A DNA stretch of 64,000 nt from Porites lobata. Its lineage: Eukaryota; Cnidaria; Anthozoa; Scleractinia; Poritidae. This document shows, piece by piece, positions 1 through 13,200 of the stretch. The notes beneath the pieces were generated by a model, which was not told the DNA's origin, made no database searches, and saw only the letters and a list, made by a program, of their open reading frames with translations. The stretch is from NCBI GenBank assembly GCA_942486035.1, contig CALNXK010000025.1:1377501-1441500 (forward strand). The letters run 5' to 3'. A program made the translations under genes and the position numbers. Within the stretch, counting starts at the first letter, position 1. Each line of letters begins with the position of its first letter.

Positions 1-2289
1 TACAGCGTGATCTCGTGTCCAGTGGCATAAAAGCAAAATGAAAATAACAAAAAGGCAAAACGTTTTTGATATCAGTAGGAAATAAACCTATATCACGGTT
101 ATCGCTTTAAAGACGAAATTTTACTTAGGTTGCTTTCGAACGATATCTGAGCTTGTATTCAGAAAGTTTACCTTACAACTTTGAAGGAATGATTGGACAC
201 CGAAGTTGAAATGAGCCGTCTTTTATGTTTAAAAATGTTAACTGAGGGTCGCATATCCAACAATCTCATAACATATGTAGTCAGTAAAAGGATTTTTTGT
301 TAACATTTTTCACCAGTAAAACAGAAAGATTATCATGAGCTTCACAGCTTTTGTATGACGTTAGACAAAGACCTCTAGTCCGCCTGTCAGTGCACGGCCA
401 TGTGAAATTGAGAAGCAAACAATTATGACTTTCACATCTACTCTACTCATTTTGAGCCTTATTTCGGTTTTAACATCTGTTTAAAAACGCTTTTCACAGT
501 TCAAAGGAATAGATACATATAAAAAACAACACTCTTTGCAAAGATGTCTAGGATATTCAGTGAATCATGGTACCAGCCACTGATCAATGGTACCTGCTAG
601 GCAAACAACTTCCGACAAAGTTTCAACAATGACACACTTTTATTTCACATACATAGTTGATTTCACGAAAAAAGTCACCCAAAGAGATCAATTCACGCAT
701 CTTGTCGGTCCAAATTCGTGAATTAACATGTGCGCTGTACGCTATTTAAGCGGAGTTTTTGGATCGAGATTTCAAGAGGTTATTAATTGAACTTCAAGTA
801 CCCCGAGGCAACGAGAAAGATAATTTTGTCAGCTGTTTCGTGATATTCTAGCTTATCCTTAAAACTGAATCCTATTAGCTACACAATGTTACGTGCGTTA
901 ATGAAATTAGACTTCGGATCAAAATCCCCTCTGTTTGAAAAGGACAACTGAAGCAGAAACAAGGAGGAGGAGTAACTAGTCCCAGCGTTAAATAACAGCA
1001 CACGAACATTAGCTTGGCAAGAACAAATAACACACTAGAGTAAATTAAAATCACGAAATTTTGACACTTGAAACGAAAATTAACATCGATCGTACTCTAC
1101 TCACCTCCAAGGAAAATATTTTTATAGAGGATTCCAGCAATTATCAAAATAGGTCGGAGTCGAATATTTAATGAAGAAAAAAGTCTGATCTTAACCTTTG
1201 CCACCTTAAGCGCAAGCTCGCATGCGCGATGCTAGCTGCCGAAGCTCCACCGTCATGTTACCTGACTTAGCCTAAGATTCCGCAGTGGGTCTTTTACACC
1301 CCGGAAACAGTCAGAACAGCGTAAAAACTGAGACCAACAGACTGTTACGGGTTTCGATAAAATAATATCTTCACCGTTCGCGGTAATATTTATCTCTCCC
1401 TTTTCGAAAGAGGAACTATTGGTTGTCATAAAAATTTAGACATCAAGGTAATTTTGACAACAGTAGAACACAAAAATCGCCGAGATTTCGAGGGAAGTAA
1501 GCAAGCCAGCGTATTATCTCCGGAATTGGCGAATTTCATGAATTATTTCGCTGTAACTAGCGAATCTGGATTTCCGTAGCTATAAATCGCGAAAAATGTG
1601 CATGAATCAATGCTTAAAAAATGTTGTAACACCCTGCTTATGACAAATTGTCGTTCTTTGTCTTAGAAGTGGTAGGATTTTGAGGTCGCCGTACGTCTAC
1701 TCCAGATCTACTATGCCTCTTATTAGAAGAACAGGGGTGAAATCAATTTTTTGAACGGCTCCAGCGCCGTAGCGATTTTCCCCTAGAAATTCGCATTGCC
1801 CCGCTATGAGACCCCACAGCACAAAGGCTGTACTTCCCGATCAAGAATCCACCCAAATGGACCGGAGCTAGCCTTCGATGAAATTAAAATCCCACAGTTT
1901 ATGAACGGCCAAAATGCGTTCCAAGACTTACGCGAGCCAGCCACAAACTGACCTGCTGATTTTTCCCGGCTCGTAATTACAAAAGATGCATCTATAACTA
2001 AATGCGATGACCTTTTACCTGATTTAACTCTTCGTCCTGCAGTTCTGGCATGATTTTCTATTTAGTTAACTCTAGACCTCGCCTTGAGGTCACTCACCTT
2101 GCTATTGCGATACCCCATGCAATAATAAGGACAGCAGCTTAATCGCTGGCAAAAATAAATTTAGTCTTACATTTACCTGAAAAATTTACGTACTCTTTCT
2201 ATAAAGGACACCAGATCTGCAACAACGGGATTTGGCTGTAATTTTAGCACAAAAGATCCTGCGTTCAGCCAAACTTGAACAGATTATAT
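1..2289. other. No gene recognised; AT-rich intergenic DNA
   Basis: I see no long open frame, no paired splice sites around coding-like sequence and no RNA gene here. The stretch is AT-rich with scattered short homopolymers. It may contain old repeat debris that I cannot assign. Confidence 0.5.
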
Positions 2290-3050
2290 AAATGGACTTT
2301 TGTCAAACCCCAGTTTCCTGTGAAGTACCACAGGGAAGCAGTGTTGGACCACTTTTATTCCTAGTCTATATTAGTGAGGCCTAATTGCCTCAGTTTACCC
2401 TAACTGGGAATGTTCGCCGGCCGTGACTCATATAAATTCTCGCTACAGGTATAATGACCGACCTCGAAAATGTCGTAAATTTAGAGTTACGAAACCTTAA
2501 TCGCTGGCTTATATCCAACAGACTAAACCTTAATCAGGTTGCCAAAACTGAATTTATGGTAACTGGGTCAAATCAACGCGTATGCTCTTACGAATAATCA
2601 TATTAATATCGTGATCGACGGTAAATCGATCCAAATAGTTGATGCAGCCAAATGTCTGGGCTTGTTAATTGACGAACACCTTTCATGGTCAAAGAAAGAA
2701 CAGCTCTTCAAATCAAGAGCCATAATGGCTCTTGTCCAAATCTAACAAGAGTTAATTTTAGCCCACTTTGACTACCGTGCCTTTTGGGATGGACTCAGCT
2801 TTACCTTGAATGATGAGCTGGAACTCCATTAGAGGGCTTCATAACCGGGTCAAGTTACAATACGAAAGCCAGCTTTCTCCTTAACAGAACCCACTGGGAA
2901 AATCCTTCTACTCTTCGAAGGTAGCTTAAGGCCATGTTAATATTTTAAACAATCAAATAAAGGGCTTTCCCCCTTGTACTTGCAGGACTTATTCAGCATC
3001 CGGGAACAAAATTCGACTTACCCAAAACAGCCACAAACTAAAACCACCGT
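2290..3050 (+). mobile_element. Decayed CR1/L2-type LINE, reverse transcriptase C-terminal part
   Basis: Reading across frames on the plus strand gives a run of reverse-transcriptase motifs broken by stops. Around 2,326 it reads VPQGSSVGPLLFLVYI, the B-domain block of non-LTR reverse transcriptases. It is followed by LNLNQVAKTEFMVTGS, then IDGKSIQIVDAAKCLGLLID with EHLSWSK, and later HFDYRAFWDGL and a LYLQDLFSIRE-like tail. The order matches the end of the RT and the region after it in CR1/L2-type LINEs, which are common in cnidarians. The FADD catalytic block is degraded and several frameshifts and stops are present, so the copy is dead. The family name is inference from motif style. Confidence 0.75.
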
Positions 3051-4075
3051 TTCACTGTTCCACCACTCTTAAATATCCCTGTGACACTGTTCCACTGTTC
3101 CGCTATTCCACCACTCATTTTTATCCCTGAGACACTGTGCCACTGTTCCACTGTTCCACCACACTATACTATCAACGTGACTCTGTGCCGCTGTTCCACT
3201 GTTCCATAAAATTTTACTATCGTTTTGACACTGTTCCGCTGTTCCACTACTCTTAACTATCCTCGTAAAACTGAGCCACTGTCCCACAATTCCGCCACTT
3301 TTTACTGTGGCTGTGACACTGTACTAATGTTCCACTGTTTCACCACACTTTACTATCACTGTGAAACTGTGCTACTGTTCCATCGTTCTACCACTCTTTA
3401 CTGTCTCTGTGGCTCTGTGATACTGTGCCACTGTTCCACTATTTCACCACTCTTTACTATCACTGTGACACTGTGCCACTGTCCACTGTTCCACCACTCT
3501 TTACTGTAACGGTGGCACTGTGCCACTGTTCCACCATTAAACCACACTTAGGTGCACTTGTCACACTGTGCCACTGTTCCACTGTTCCTCCACTTTTTGC
3601 TATCCTTGTGACACTGTGCCACCGTTCCACTGTTCCACCACTCTTTGCTATCCCTGTGCCACTGTACCACTAGTCCACCACACTATACTATCGCTTTGAC
3701 TCTGTGCCACTGTTCCAAAGTTTCATTACATTTTACTATCGTTGTGACACTGTTCCACTGTTCCACCACTCCTTGCTATTCTTGTGGCACTGTACCACTC
3801 TCCCACTGTTCCACCACTTTTTTTCACCCCTGTGACACTTTACCAGCGTTCCACTGTTCCACCACTTTATACAATCACTGTGCCTCTGTGCTATTACACG
3901 ACTGTTCCACCACATTTTACTATCGTTGTGACACTGTGCCACTGTTCCACCACTCTTCGCTATCCCTGTGAAACTGTACTCTCACTGTGACTCTGTGCCA
4001 CTGTTCCACTGTCCACCAAACTGTACTCTCACCGTGACATTGCGCCACTTTTTCGCTGTTCCACCACACTTAGAA
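3050..4075. repeat. Minisatellite, mostly 48-bp units
   Basis: About 1 kb of imperfect tandem repeats built from CACTGTTCCAC-like words. Spacing between successive CTATC landmarks is 48 bp in clear cases and 40 bp where one 8-bp word is missing, giving roughly 20 or more units. Because 48 is a multiple of three, long open frames appear on both strands. Their products are repeats of the same peptide and are artefacts. An 18-bp perfect palindrome, TTAGAAACTAGTTTCTAA, sits at the right edge (4,070-4,087). Confidence 0.9.
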
Positions 4076-4089
4076 ACTAGTTTCTAAAG

Positions 4090-7000
4090 AAAAAGCACCT
4101 GGGAATCTGGGAAAAAGGCTGGTTCTTTTAATAGGTATCCTCAGACCGCAGGTTAGCCTTTGACTGCCTGGGTAGCAAACCTCTTACTCTAAGGCAGCTT
4201 ATTCACTGCAAAGATTAACAAAATAGAAAGTATTACGTATGATGGCATTACATCAAAAATAATATAAAGGTTACATAATTGAGGATGGGAATGTCACTAC
4301 GTGTGGATGTGCTACCGTTTCAGCTGTAGATGTAGATAAAGAGGAAGTCGTACTTAACTAGACATGCCATTTGAAATGCGAAAGAATATGGGCCACACTG
4401 TACAAACCAAGGAGCCAGTAAGGGAATCCATATAGTGCCGTGTCAATAAGTAAGCAAAATGCTATTTAGACAGATAGATGGTATTTAACACTTCGGTTCC
4501 TAATGTGTGACCTAAGACAAATTCGAAGCCTACCTTTCAAACCTTTTTTTTTTGCCGCGTGCCAAACTGGGACAACATCCATATCACAATGTTTTTTAGC
4601 AACTTTCACGCAAATATAATACGTATCTTTACCATTGTCTTTAATTAGCAACCCTCGTAAAAATAGTCTGTGGGAACGTTATTCAAGAAACTCTCTTTCG
4701 CCCTATAGAATCTGGTGTTTACCTGGGGAAAAATTGAACTTTATCCGTCGATGTCACGCTGAAGTTAATGATGACTTCCGGCTTACCACTTTAAGTCCAA
4801 ATTTAGTCAGATTATTTTTAAGCTGTTTAGATTAAAAGAAAAAAAAACCTGGTGGTTTGGCGGCCTTAGTAGTCATGACAGTCACTATTAGAAAAAGGAA
4901 GAAGAAAGTGTTTCACCGGTTCATCGAAATTTCATGGCCTATGCACACTTACGTTATGCGCGACATAAGTTTCCTCCTCACGCTTGACCTTGAATGGACC
5001 AATCAGAAGCTTTTTTATTGTGTTTAATAAAGCCTCCCTGACAGTCATGTGCACAATAGCTCTTGGTCGGGATTGGTCGTCTGGCTAGTTCTTTTGAGGC
5101 GCATATGCCAAGCCCCGAGCCCAGTGGACAAGTGACGTCAAATGACCACAAATATACAGCTAAATCAAACAACACAATTAAGCAGGACCAAACAGACCAA
5201 TTAACAATTTGGAAATGAAAAGCACATTTCTAGCGACGAAAGTGCCTACAGAGGCTCCTCGAAAGTTCCTTATTCTTCCGGCCCAGTAAGATATTCATAA
5301 TCTTCAGGGAATCTAGCTTGCGTGAGCTGTTACACCAAGGCATTGTCACGTTTTTGAGGAGTTTTAGGCCAAGAAAAGAATGGTAAGACGTAAAATTTTG
5401 GTTGCACGTTAGGTTAGACACAGGCCGCCTCAATAGGCGTACACGTGTGGGTACAAAAGCAAATGAACAGGCATGAGCTGTAGAATTTTTCAGACTTTTG
5501 ATTCCGCTGACGACACCCTATGGTGTGACCATTCACTTTCATCTAGCTCGAATCCTATTGGTACCTTTCTCCTCGCGTGTGTGCTCGTTTTCGCGCGCAT
5601 CACTTATCCTGCGCCCCAAATTCCTAAACATCTTTCCCGTAGGCTTCACTTTCATCTACCACAATTTATTTTTGTGTTGTGTGTTGTTCTAGTTGAATCT
5701 GTCGACGAATCCTGTGGAGTAACCATTGAAATAAATCCTCCTTGACAGCTCTCTCACAAGGTAGCATCTGTCCTTCAGAATTATACTATATGAAGCTTCC
5801 GATTTATTTTTACTGCAGGCCACACGCAAACACACGGGTCATCAGTACTCCCTTTAACCCCTTTTAAGCCCTTCTAACTGTTCTAAAAGCGTAAACCAGT
5901 CACAATTGGACACTGACCATTTTCAGTGTCCATAGAAGCCAAAACACGAAGAGACAACCTGCCGGATCTGCTACAAAAAAATATATTTCTTTGATTTTAC
6001 GTGAACATCAGTGAAGCGAAAAAGTATTGTTACTCTGAGTGATAGACATACTGTAATTAGTACGGATGTAATTCTTTCCTGATATACGTTAATAATATCG
6101 ATTTTTTTTTTTTTTTCATCCTTTACTTCTTACAGTTGCTTCCGTAAGAGGACACTTTCCATATTTATGAGCCCACAGGTAGGCCTGATTCCGAAGGTGT
6201 CCGCTTACTGGACATTAGCCTGACACTTCACGTTAGACTTCGTGATCATGGCAGACGGTTATAAGCCCAGTGACTCGAGCAGTTCTACGTAGTCCGCTTC
6301 TTTGAAATGAGTCTCTAACTGGTAGAAGTTAAAAACGTCGCTGTTTCAGATGAATTACCAGTTACTTTTTAGGACAAAATTTTCTAACTTGAGCATCAGC
6401 TTCCCAGTGCTGTTGGCGCAGGCTTTCTTTGGATCAGTTTCTGATCTCCTCACTAAAATTCCGCTCCAGTCAGTGTCTCTGTTGCCCTGATTGACACATG
6501 TCAGCCATCTTTTCGATGAGCAACAGAATTCTGCCGGTTCCAGCTAATACTTTGTCAGATACAGAAAAATACAGATCATTGCCAGAACCTCACTTTAGTG
6601 GCTTTTGTGGTGGATGACCGCTTAAGAAGATATTTATTGAACAGAGTGAGGATGCAGGAAATCTTGTCAGTTTCTAAGAAGTTGGCCTCAAATCAGGGTT
6701 CGTCAAACTTAAAAAAAGGCATGATGCCATTAAGCAAACGCTGAAAACGGAAGTGCTAAATGACATCCGGTGTTTAATAACCTCGTATACTTGCATTATT
6801 TGGTGTGGAGAGTGTCGACAGCATTGATCTTTCAAAGATTTCGCTATTTCCTTTCCGGTCCTAGCGTTTTATTCAATAGGAATAGAGCAGAGTGATCTCG
6901 GGAATATATACAGGGATATACATGCATTCCACGCGAGTGCGTCAAAGACGCAGTGTGACTTGGAGATAGGCACGAATCCAGATTGAAGTTATTTTTAACG

Positions 7001-7437
7001 CAGCGTTTTAATTGGGCGTCGGGTTTCAGGAGAAGTGGGTGTTAAGGCATGAAACAGTCTTCTATCATTTGTCATTTAATCAATTAAAAACGAGTAGCTT
7101 AGTTGATTAGTTGAGGAATGCGATAACTTTTCGCACCTAAGCCGCACAATTTTTCGACTGTCTTCACGTGAACCAAAAAAAACACCAGTCGGATATTCTC
7201 ATTACAGGCGACGTAAAAAGGGGATTGTCAAAAAAATCAGTCTTGAACGCCCAAGACACTTTAAAAAGGGCCTATCCCATTAAATGCATCATCAGTTGAA
7301 GTTTCGTTGAATCCTCTCCATAGGCAATTGTCTGAAGATACAGAGGGTGTTGAGAGAATCCGGTCATTGAAAGAAGAAGCCTAAAGCAAAAGTCGATTCC
7401 TCTGCCTGCAATAATTTGAGGAATTCGACTTCAAGTT
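4090..7437. other. No gene recognised; upstream region of the tolloid gene
   Basis: Short open frames here have no recognisable domain or splice context. The region before 7,510 should hold the promoter and 5' UTR of the tolloid gene, but I could not identify a start site. A T-tract lies near 6,103. The 5,470-5,750 frames overlap what looks like a repeat rather than a gene. Confidence 0.4.
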
Positions 7438-7509
7438 GTGGAGATACGGCAAGCCTTGGAACTTAACCCAAATTTTCATCTGTGGAAAATGCTATTTCAG
7501 ACTCACAAT

Positions 7510-7603
7510 ATGCCTCGCATGCTGTTTTCATTGACGTTTTTCTTTGCATTTTATCTCTGCGTGGTTCACGCTGGCGATGATGACTACGACCCTTGCAAGG
7601 CGG
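7510..7603 (+). CDS. BMP1: Tolloid exon 1: signal peptide and start of propeptide
   Basis: Encodes MPRMLFSLTFFFAFYLCVVH and then an acidic stretch with DYDPCKA, which matches the DPCKA block that begins the conserved propeptide of BMP1/TLL proteins. It ends in phase 1 at a GTAAGT donor (7604). The hydrophobic core and the A-G junction after residue 21 fit signal peptidase cleavage. An exon further upstream carrying only 5' UTR cannot be excluded. Confidence 0.85.
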
Positions 7604-10192
7604 GTAAGTTTCCCAATCTTAATTACCTCCAACCACGGCATATTTTGTCTTCGTACACCATTATTTAACCCCCTTCGTTTGCGAGCCTGTGGCAAATCCT
7701 TAGTAATTCAGAGGAGCAATTTGGTAATTGATCGTTATAGAAGTTCGCAGAAAAAATATCTGGAAAATGTCAGACAAATTATGAACAATAATTGCATAAT
7801 GGTTTTAAGACTATTTTGTGTTCTACACGGTCTTAACACTACTCTAATTGTAATGGACCGTTTCCTTGCAAAGCCATTGCAGCTCTGTTCGAAGCAGATT
7901 AATCTCATTGAAAAGATGTTATCTCCCTCTTTGTAATGATACGGGTCGTTAATACTCCATCGTCATTCCTTCTAAAGACGGCATTGTCCAAGGAGATATA
8001 GCAGTATCAGCCGATGAGCTACTTCGCCACAGACCTAAAAGGGCCGCAACTGCTTACAATAAGAGGCTATGGCGAGACGGAGTGGTCCCGTTTACAATCG
8101 ACCAATCCTATACAGGTTAGTGTAGTAAAATTTATTGTTCTGTTGTTTTTAACCTTTCTGTCCAAATAATGTTACAGAAGCAAAATCCCATTGACAAGTA
8201 AGCTTATTTTCCAAGTGAATTTCGATTTTCATACTACTGTAGCTTTCTAACGTTATTATCTACGGACCTCAGTTATCTTCAACTTGCATGGTTCAATGTT
8301 TGTTTCATTTTTTTTCTTGTAAACAATCGAAACTTGAAGCCTGCATTTCTTCGCACAGATCAACAGAAATCAGTTGATCGTAATTTTATTATCATTAAAA
8401 AATGCGCTCTCATCACCTTCGCGACATTTTCAGCTTTTCATTATCAAATATATATCAACGAGCGCATGATCGTGCCGACGCACTGGAGGATAACTTAGTA
8501 TCAAACCTGGGTAAACGGTTCTCAGCAGTGCTGAAAAATTCTTCCGTTATCAAATTGCTTGTGTCGATCAGATAGCAGATGGAAATTTTTGTTTTGCTGA
8601 AAACATAATTAATAGTTTAACTTTGATAACAGAGTAGTATATCGATTACATGGCACGTTTTATGGCACATGTACTCATATTTTAAAAGCATTTTCACGCT
8701 TCTTGGCCATTTCAAGGGTTTTCATTGTCATGCCGGATTAAACACGCACATCTTTTTTGTTTATTTAAATTGAGTACTCTACCTAATCAACTATTACAGA
8801 GGTGAAGCCCTGTAACTAGAACGTAAACAACAAATGTCGTTGATTTCAGTCATTTAGTGTGAAGGTCTATTTGAATGTGTCATTTTTCCCACCTTTACCC
8901 TTAAAATCAAACACAGAAACACCAAAGAAAACAGAATTCGATGCCATTAACAGAAGGTTCCAAACACAATTTTAACCATTTCCTTTAGTTTATTCCTGTT
9001 ACTCGACATTCATTGGCTCAGCTGGATTTGTCCTTTCGTATGCTGAGGAAGGGAGGGGGGAATTCGTCAAGAGAATTCCACTACTAATTATAACTGTCCA
9101 GCCATCTGTTTCTAAATAATATGAACGGAAGTAATGGAGTCATAGTGAAATCTCTCCAGCTTACTTTATTTTCAAACCGACCGGTTTGGTCCACCACTTC
9201 AGGCTTTAGGAAGCGCCCTAAGGGTGATATTGCGACATTGAACGTGCAGGATGTGGTATTTTTTCGTTGGGTCGATTTTTTCGGAGTTGCACTTGCGGTA
9301 ATTGCCTATTCTTCTCTTCGGTATTGCGATGTTCCGGACCCCTCAATATTCTCTCAATACTCGCGCTGAACACGAGATATCAGAAACTCAAAAAATATTT
9401 TGTGAAATCGTTTGTTAAAAGGTTTTAGCAAGGAAGTGGTAAAAGTGAAACCCGAAACAATTTTGACTTAGCCCTCACGTAATTTTTTTTAGGCTTTTTA
9501 ATTAGGTTTGACACCTTCAGAAACACTTCATTTTTCTCCATTTCCTAGAAGGCTTTTAAAAGGAGGAATTTAGAAAGTGTTCCGTGAAAGAATTTTTAAA
9601 TTTGATAATTTCTTTTAAATTGATCTAAACAAATTTTATTGGCTGTTGATCACTGTGGCGCGTGCATATAAAGAGTTATAAATATTTATGGTTACAAAAA
9701 TGGATTGACCTTGGTTCACCTAAACTAAAAAAAAGACGGAATACCAAACTCGGTAAAAAGGAAATATTGCTTGCAGTTGTGCTTATTTGAAATCCGGTCT
9801 TTTTTTGAGGAAGAGAAAAAACAAATGGTCCGCTGTTTTTGAGGAAAATGATGACCCGATAAAAGAGGGGTATCCGCATTTGCTGCTTCCAGTTCATTGG
9901 ATATTGATATCATAGCCGTTCAATACAACATCGCGAAGCTGAAATCACGAATGAGGCCAAATGTTTACAATAAAAACAGCATTTTTGTTTCTTTTCGTAG
10001 GGATAAACATAGTAATCTGAACTTCATCGGATTTTAGACTGATAAGCTTCTTATTCAGGTCTTTATTGAGCTGCCCTTAAGTTATGCAATTATTCATAGT
10101 CCAGTGTCCTCTTCCCTTTCTTGGGGGTGGCCTGTCTTCTTCTCTGTCTTCTTCTTCTTCTTCTTCTTCTTCTTCTTCTTCTTCTTCTTCTT

Positions 10193-10223
<31 letters not shown>

Positions 10224-13200
10224 TTTTACTTCTTCTTCTTCTTTACCTCCTCCTCCTGCTCTTTCGTTGAACGAAACAGCTGTCTATGGCTGTAGCCCTG
10301 AGGCCCCGTCGATGTCTTGCCAAATATGAAATTCATATATTCGTTATTTCATCATCATCCTTTCCCGGGTATATTACGAACCAAAATGATGACCATCTCC
10401 CAGTTAGCTTGCTAGCTCAGTTGGTTAGAGCGCTGCGCCGGTACCACAGCGCGAGGTCAGGATTCGAAAAGGCCCAGCAAGCTAAAATTTCTTTCTGCAA
10501 CAGCATAAGTTGGGTCTCTAACTGTGATCATCTTCTTTACATTTATTAACCTAATTGTCGGCCTCGTTTCCTATTCGTCATTCTTTTAGAATGATAAGAA
10601 CCCGTGTAGAATCCTAGTATACATACAGCATTTTCATTTGTGGTCTTTTGATTACATTGCTGTCAGTTTCATATGTCTAACGGCCGCCACATTCTTCTGT
10701 GCTTGACAGCACGCCCGAGCTGGGCCAATTCGCCTAAAGAACTGAAATTCATCATGGAAACAAAAATTATAAGCACTGGGTGAATAGTCGAAACTGCTTC
10801 ACTTTGGTGTAATTTACAGTACGTGTGGTTTTGTTTCGCGCCCATTTGGTTGGGAATTCCTTGCATGCAGTGTGTCAGTCTTCTTCCGTAAACGTTATGG
10901 CAAAGACGCATATTTGACTAGTCAAGGGCTCGCAAGGCCGTTCATGAACCCTGCCCCTTTTTATCGTAAAGTTCTGCTTTAATTGGTTCAATTCGGTGCT
11001 GCGTTAACACTCAAGCTAGTGGCCTGAAGAAGACTTTATTACTCTGTTATTTCTATCGATAGAGAACGAACTCCTAAAACAGACTTTGGTGAGATTTATG
11101 GCCTGAAAACATTAAATGAAGGGACGAATCTGGGAACACTTGAATGCCTGGCATTTCCACATATTTTGGAGGGTGAACGGTATGACTTGCCAAGAAAGAC
11201 ATAGAAAGCCTCTGATCGAGATTTTTCGAACGCCCTCCCTAATCCTACAATCTTATAGGTTAGTTGCAAACTAATTGTCCGTTAAATTTTTTGCCCGACC
11301 TTTTTATCGAGTGGTGGTCTGCTAAAAACCGTTTTAGACTCCTTTAAAGCTAATGACTTAAGCAGTGAAGAGACGGGACGCTATTTGCTCGCTTCCGACG
11401 GAAACGTGAAGAAATTTCTCCTGTACACGTGACTTCCGCAGGTCTACTTACTTGCTGTATAATTGACTACTGATTAATTTCGGACAAGGTTAACTTCACC
11501 CCACCTCTTGCGAAAAGGCGGGCTATGCCCCTGCTAAACCATTATAGTTCCTTATTCTTTGTTTGACGAAATTCATTTTAAAAGTTTCCTTAGTTAAATA
11601 CGATGAGAGATACTGAGTACTTAAAAATACCGTGACTTAGACCTAGTAACTGAACCTCCAAAGTGTAATTATAAGAGGGTTAGTGTAGCATGCTGGGCTA
11701 CTGAAACAACTAGATTCCTTTTCCAGCCTGCTCTATAAATATGCCTTCTTAACAGCGGTCATAATAAACAATGTCTTATTAGGATTGGCCAAATTGAAAA
11801 AAAGAATTTTGCTGTTTAACACTTGCTTAACTCACATTAAATTTCAGACAATTTAGATGTTCAAAAGTAAAAATGGCAGCTGTAGTAAACATTTTTTAAA
11901 AAACTTTGGCAATACTGTATATAACGAAGGTTCGAGATCTCACTTGTTCCCTCTTATTGGCCTTTTAGGCGTTGCTGTTGCCATCTCATCTTCTTACTCC
12001 TAACAGTCTCCTAGGCATCGTTTAATAAAGACATAATGTTTTTCTCTTGTGGTCCTGACCTCATCGCAGAAACTTAAGTTACAAAATAAGCGACGAAAAG
12101 AATAAAATTTTCTCTTGGCTACACAGCAATCTACAAGCATTGAACCTTCTAATTCGTCCTCACATTTGAGGGCCAAGGTCATTGTAACAACGCGTTCGTG
12201 GCATTTCCTGGGGCACTTTTCTTTCACATGTAAAAATCAACTCTAGCCCGACTGCAAGGAAAAAACTGGAAGAAGAAAATAACAATGAAACTTCAAGCTG
12301 AACAAGCAATTATTTCTTTCTATGTATACCTCCAAGGAAAAGCTATTTATTTTTAAGGAGTTTACTTATGATGTTGCAGTAGCCTTTTGACCATATCAAT
12401 TTATTCTTTATCACTGATATTAATTAAGATTGGCTCCATCCAGCGCTCCGTTCTCGAAACATCGGATGAAATAAACCGTACTCATTATCTAAGGTAGCGT
12501 TAACTTCGGCTTTCCTCCTTCAATAATTTCCTGATTATCTATTTAACAACAAGTCAATTACTAAAACAAATAAAACTAATCCTAAGAGGAATTTCCTATG
12601 TACATGTATCTAAAAGACTGTTTATTTAAATACGATTTAAATCCCAAATATTCAAGGCTAGACTGATTAGCCGGTTTGCTTGGGATTAAAAGGTTTACTG
12701 ATTATAGATTTGACTAAATACAGGGGACGGGCGGATCTAGGGGGAGGATTCAGGGGGTGCGCAACCGCCCCCTTCCCCACCCCACCTCTAAGAAGTTTGT
12801 AATTTTATTTATTTGGAAATAGTTGATATACTTTTTATTGTATAAGACTCCAGACAAATAAAACATGTATGTATGTATGTATGTATTTATGTATGATGAT
12901 TGATGACCTGCGGCTTTCTTATGCAACTGTTATTCTGCAAAAAAAATCTTTGTGGTTTATTGGTGTTGAAGTAAAAAATGAGACGAAGTTGATACTGAGT
13001 TGATATGTTGATATGTATTCTCAGCAGTTCACATTATTTTATTGCCAAGTCAAAAGCCTCCTTCTTCGTATTCGCTTTTAAAATTTGTTTACGTCACCAG
13101 TCGGTTACGCCATTCCTTTATGGGCATCCCCCCAACAAAAATCCTGAACTAACCAACCTATATTTTTTCAAAGGGGCTGTGATCACGGCTAGCTACAATA

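Noticed and set aside
3069..3990. Several overlapping 60-108 residue open frames on both strands
   Set aside because: They all lie in the 48-bp minisatellite; the period is a multiple of three and the peptides are repeat translations.
5473..5745. 90-residue plus-strand frame with a hydrophobic segment
   Set aside because: No splice context or family resemblance, and the underlying DNA looks like an interspersed repeat.
7544..7936. 130-residue frame overlapping tolloid exon 1
   Set aside because: It runs through the exon 1 donor into intron 1 in a different frame.
10084..10329. Poly-Ser and poly-Phe frames
   Set aside because: Translation of the TTC microsatellite.
10406..10483. Functional tRNA gene
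   Set aside because: Acceptor and D stems are good, but the anticodon loop lacks T33 and the T arm and B box are damaged.
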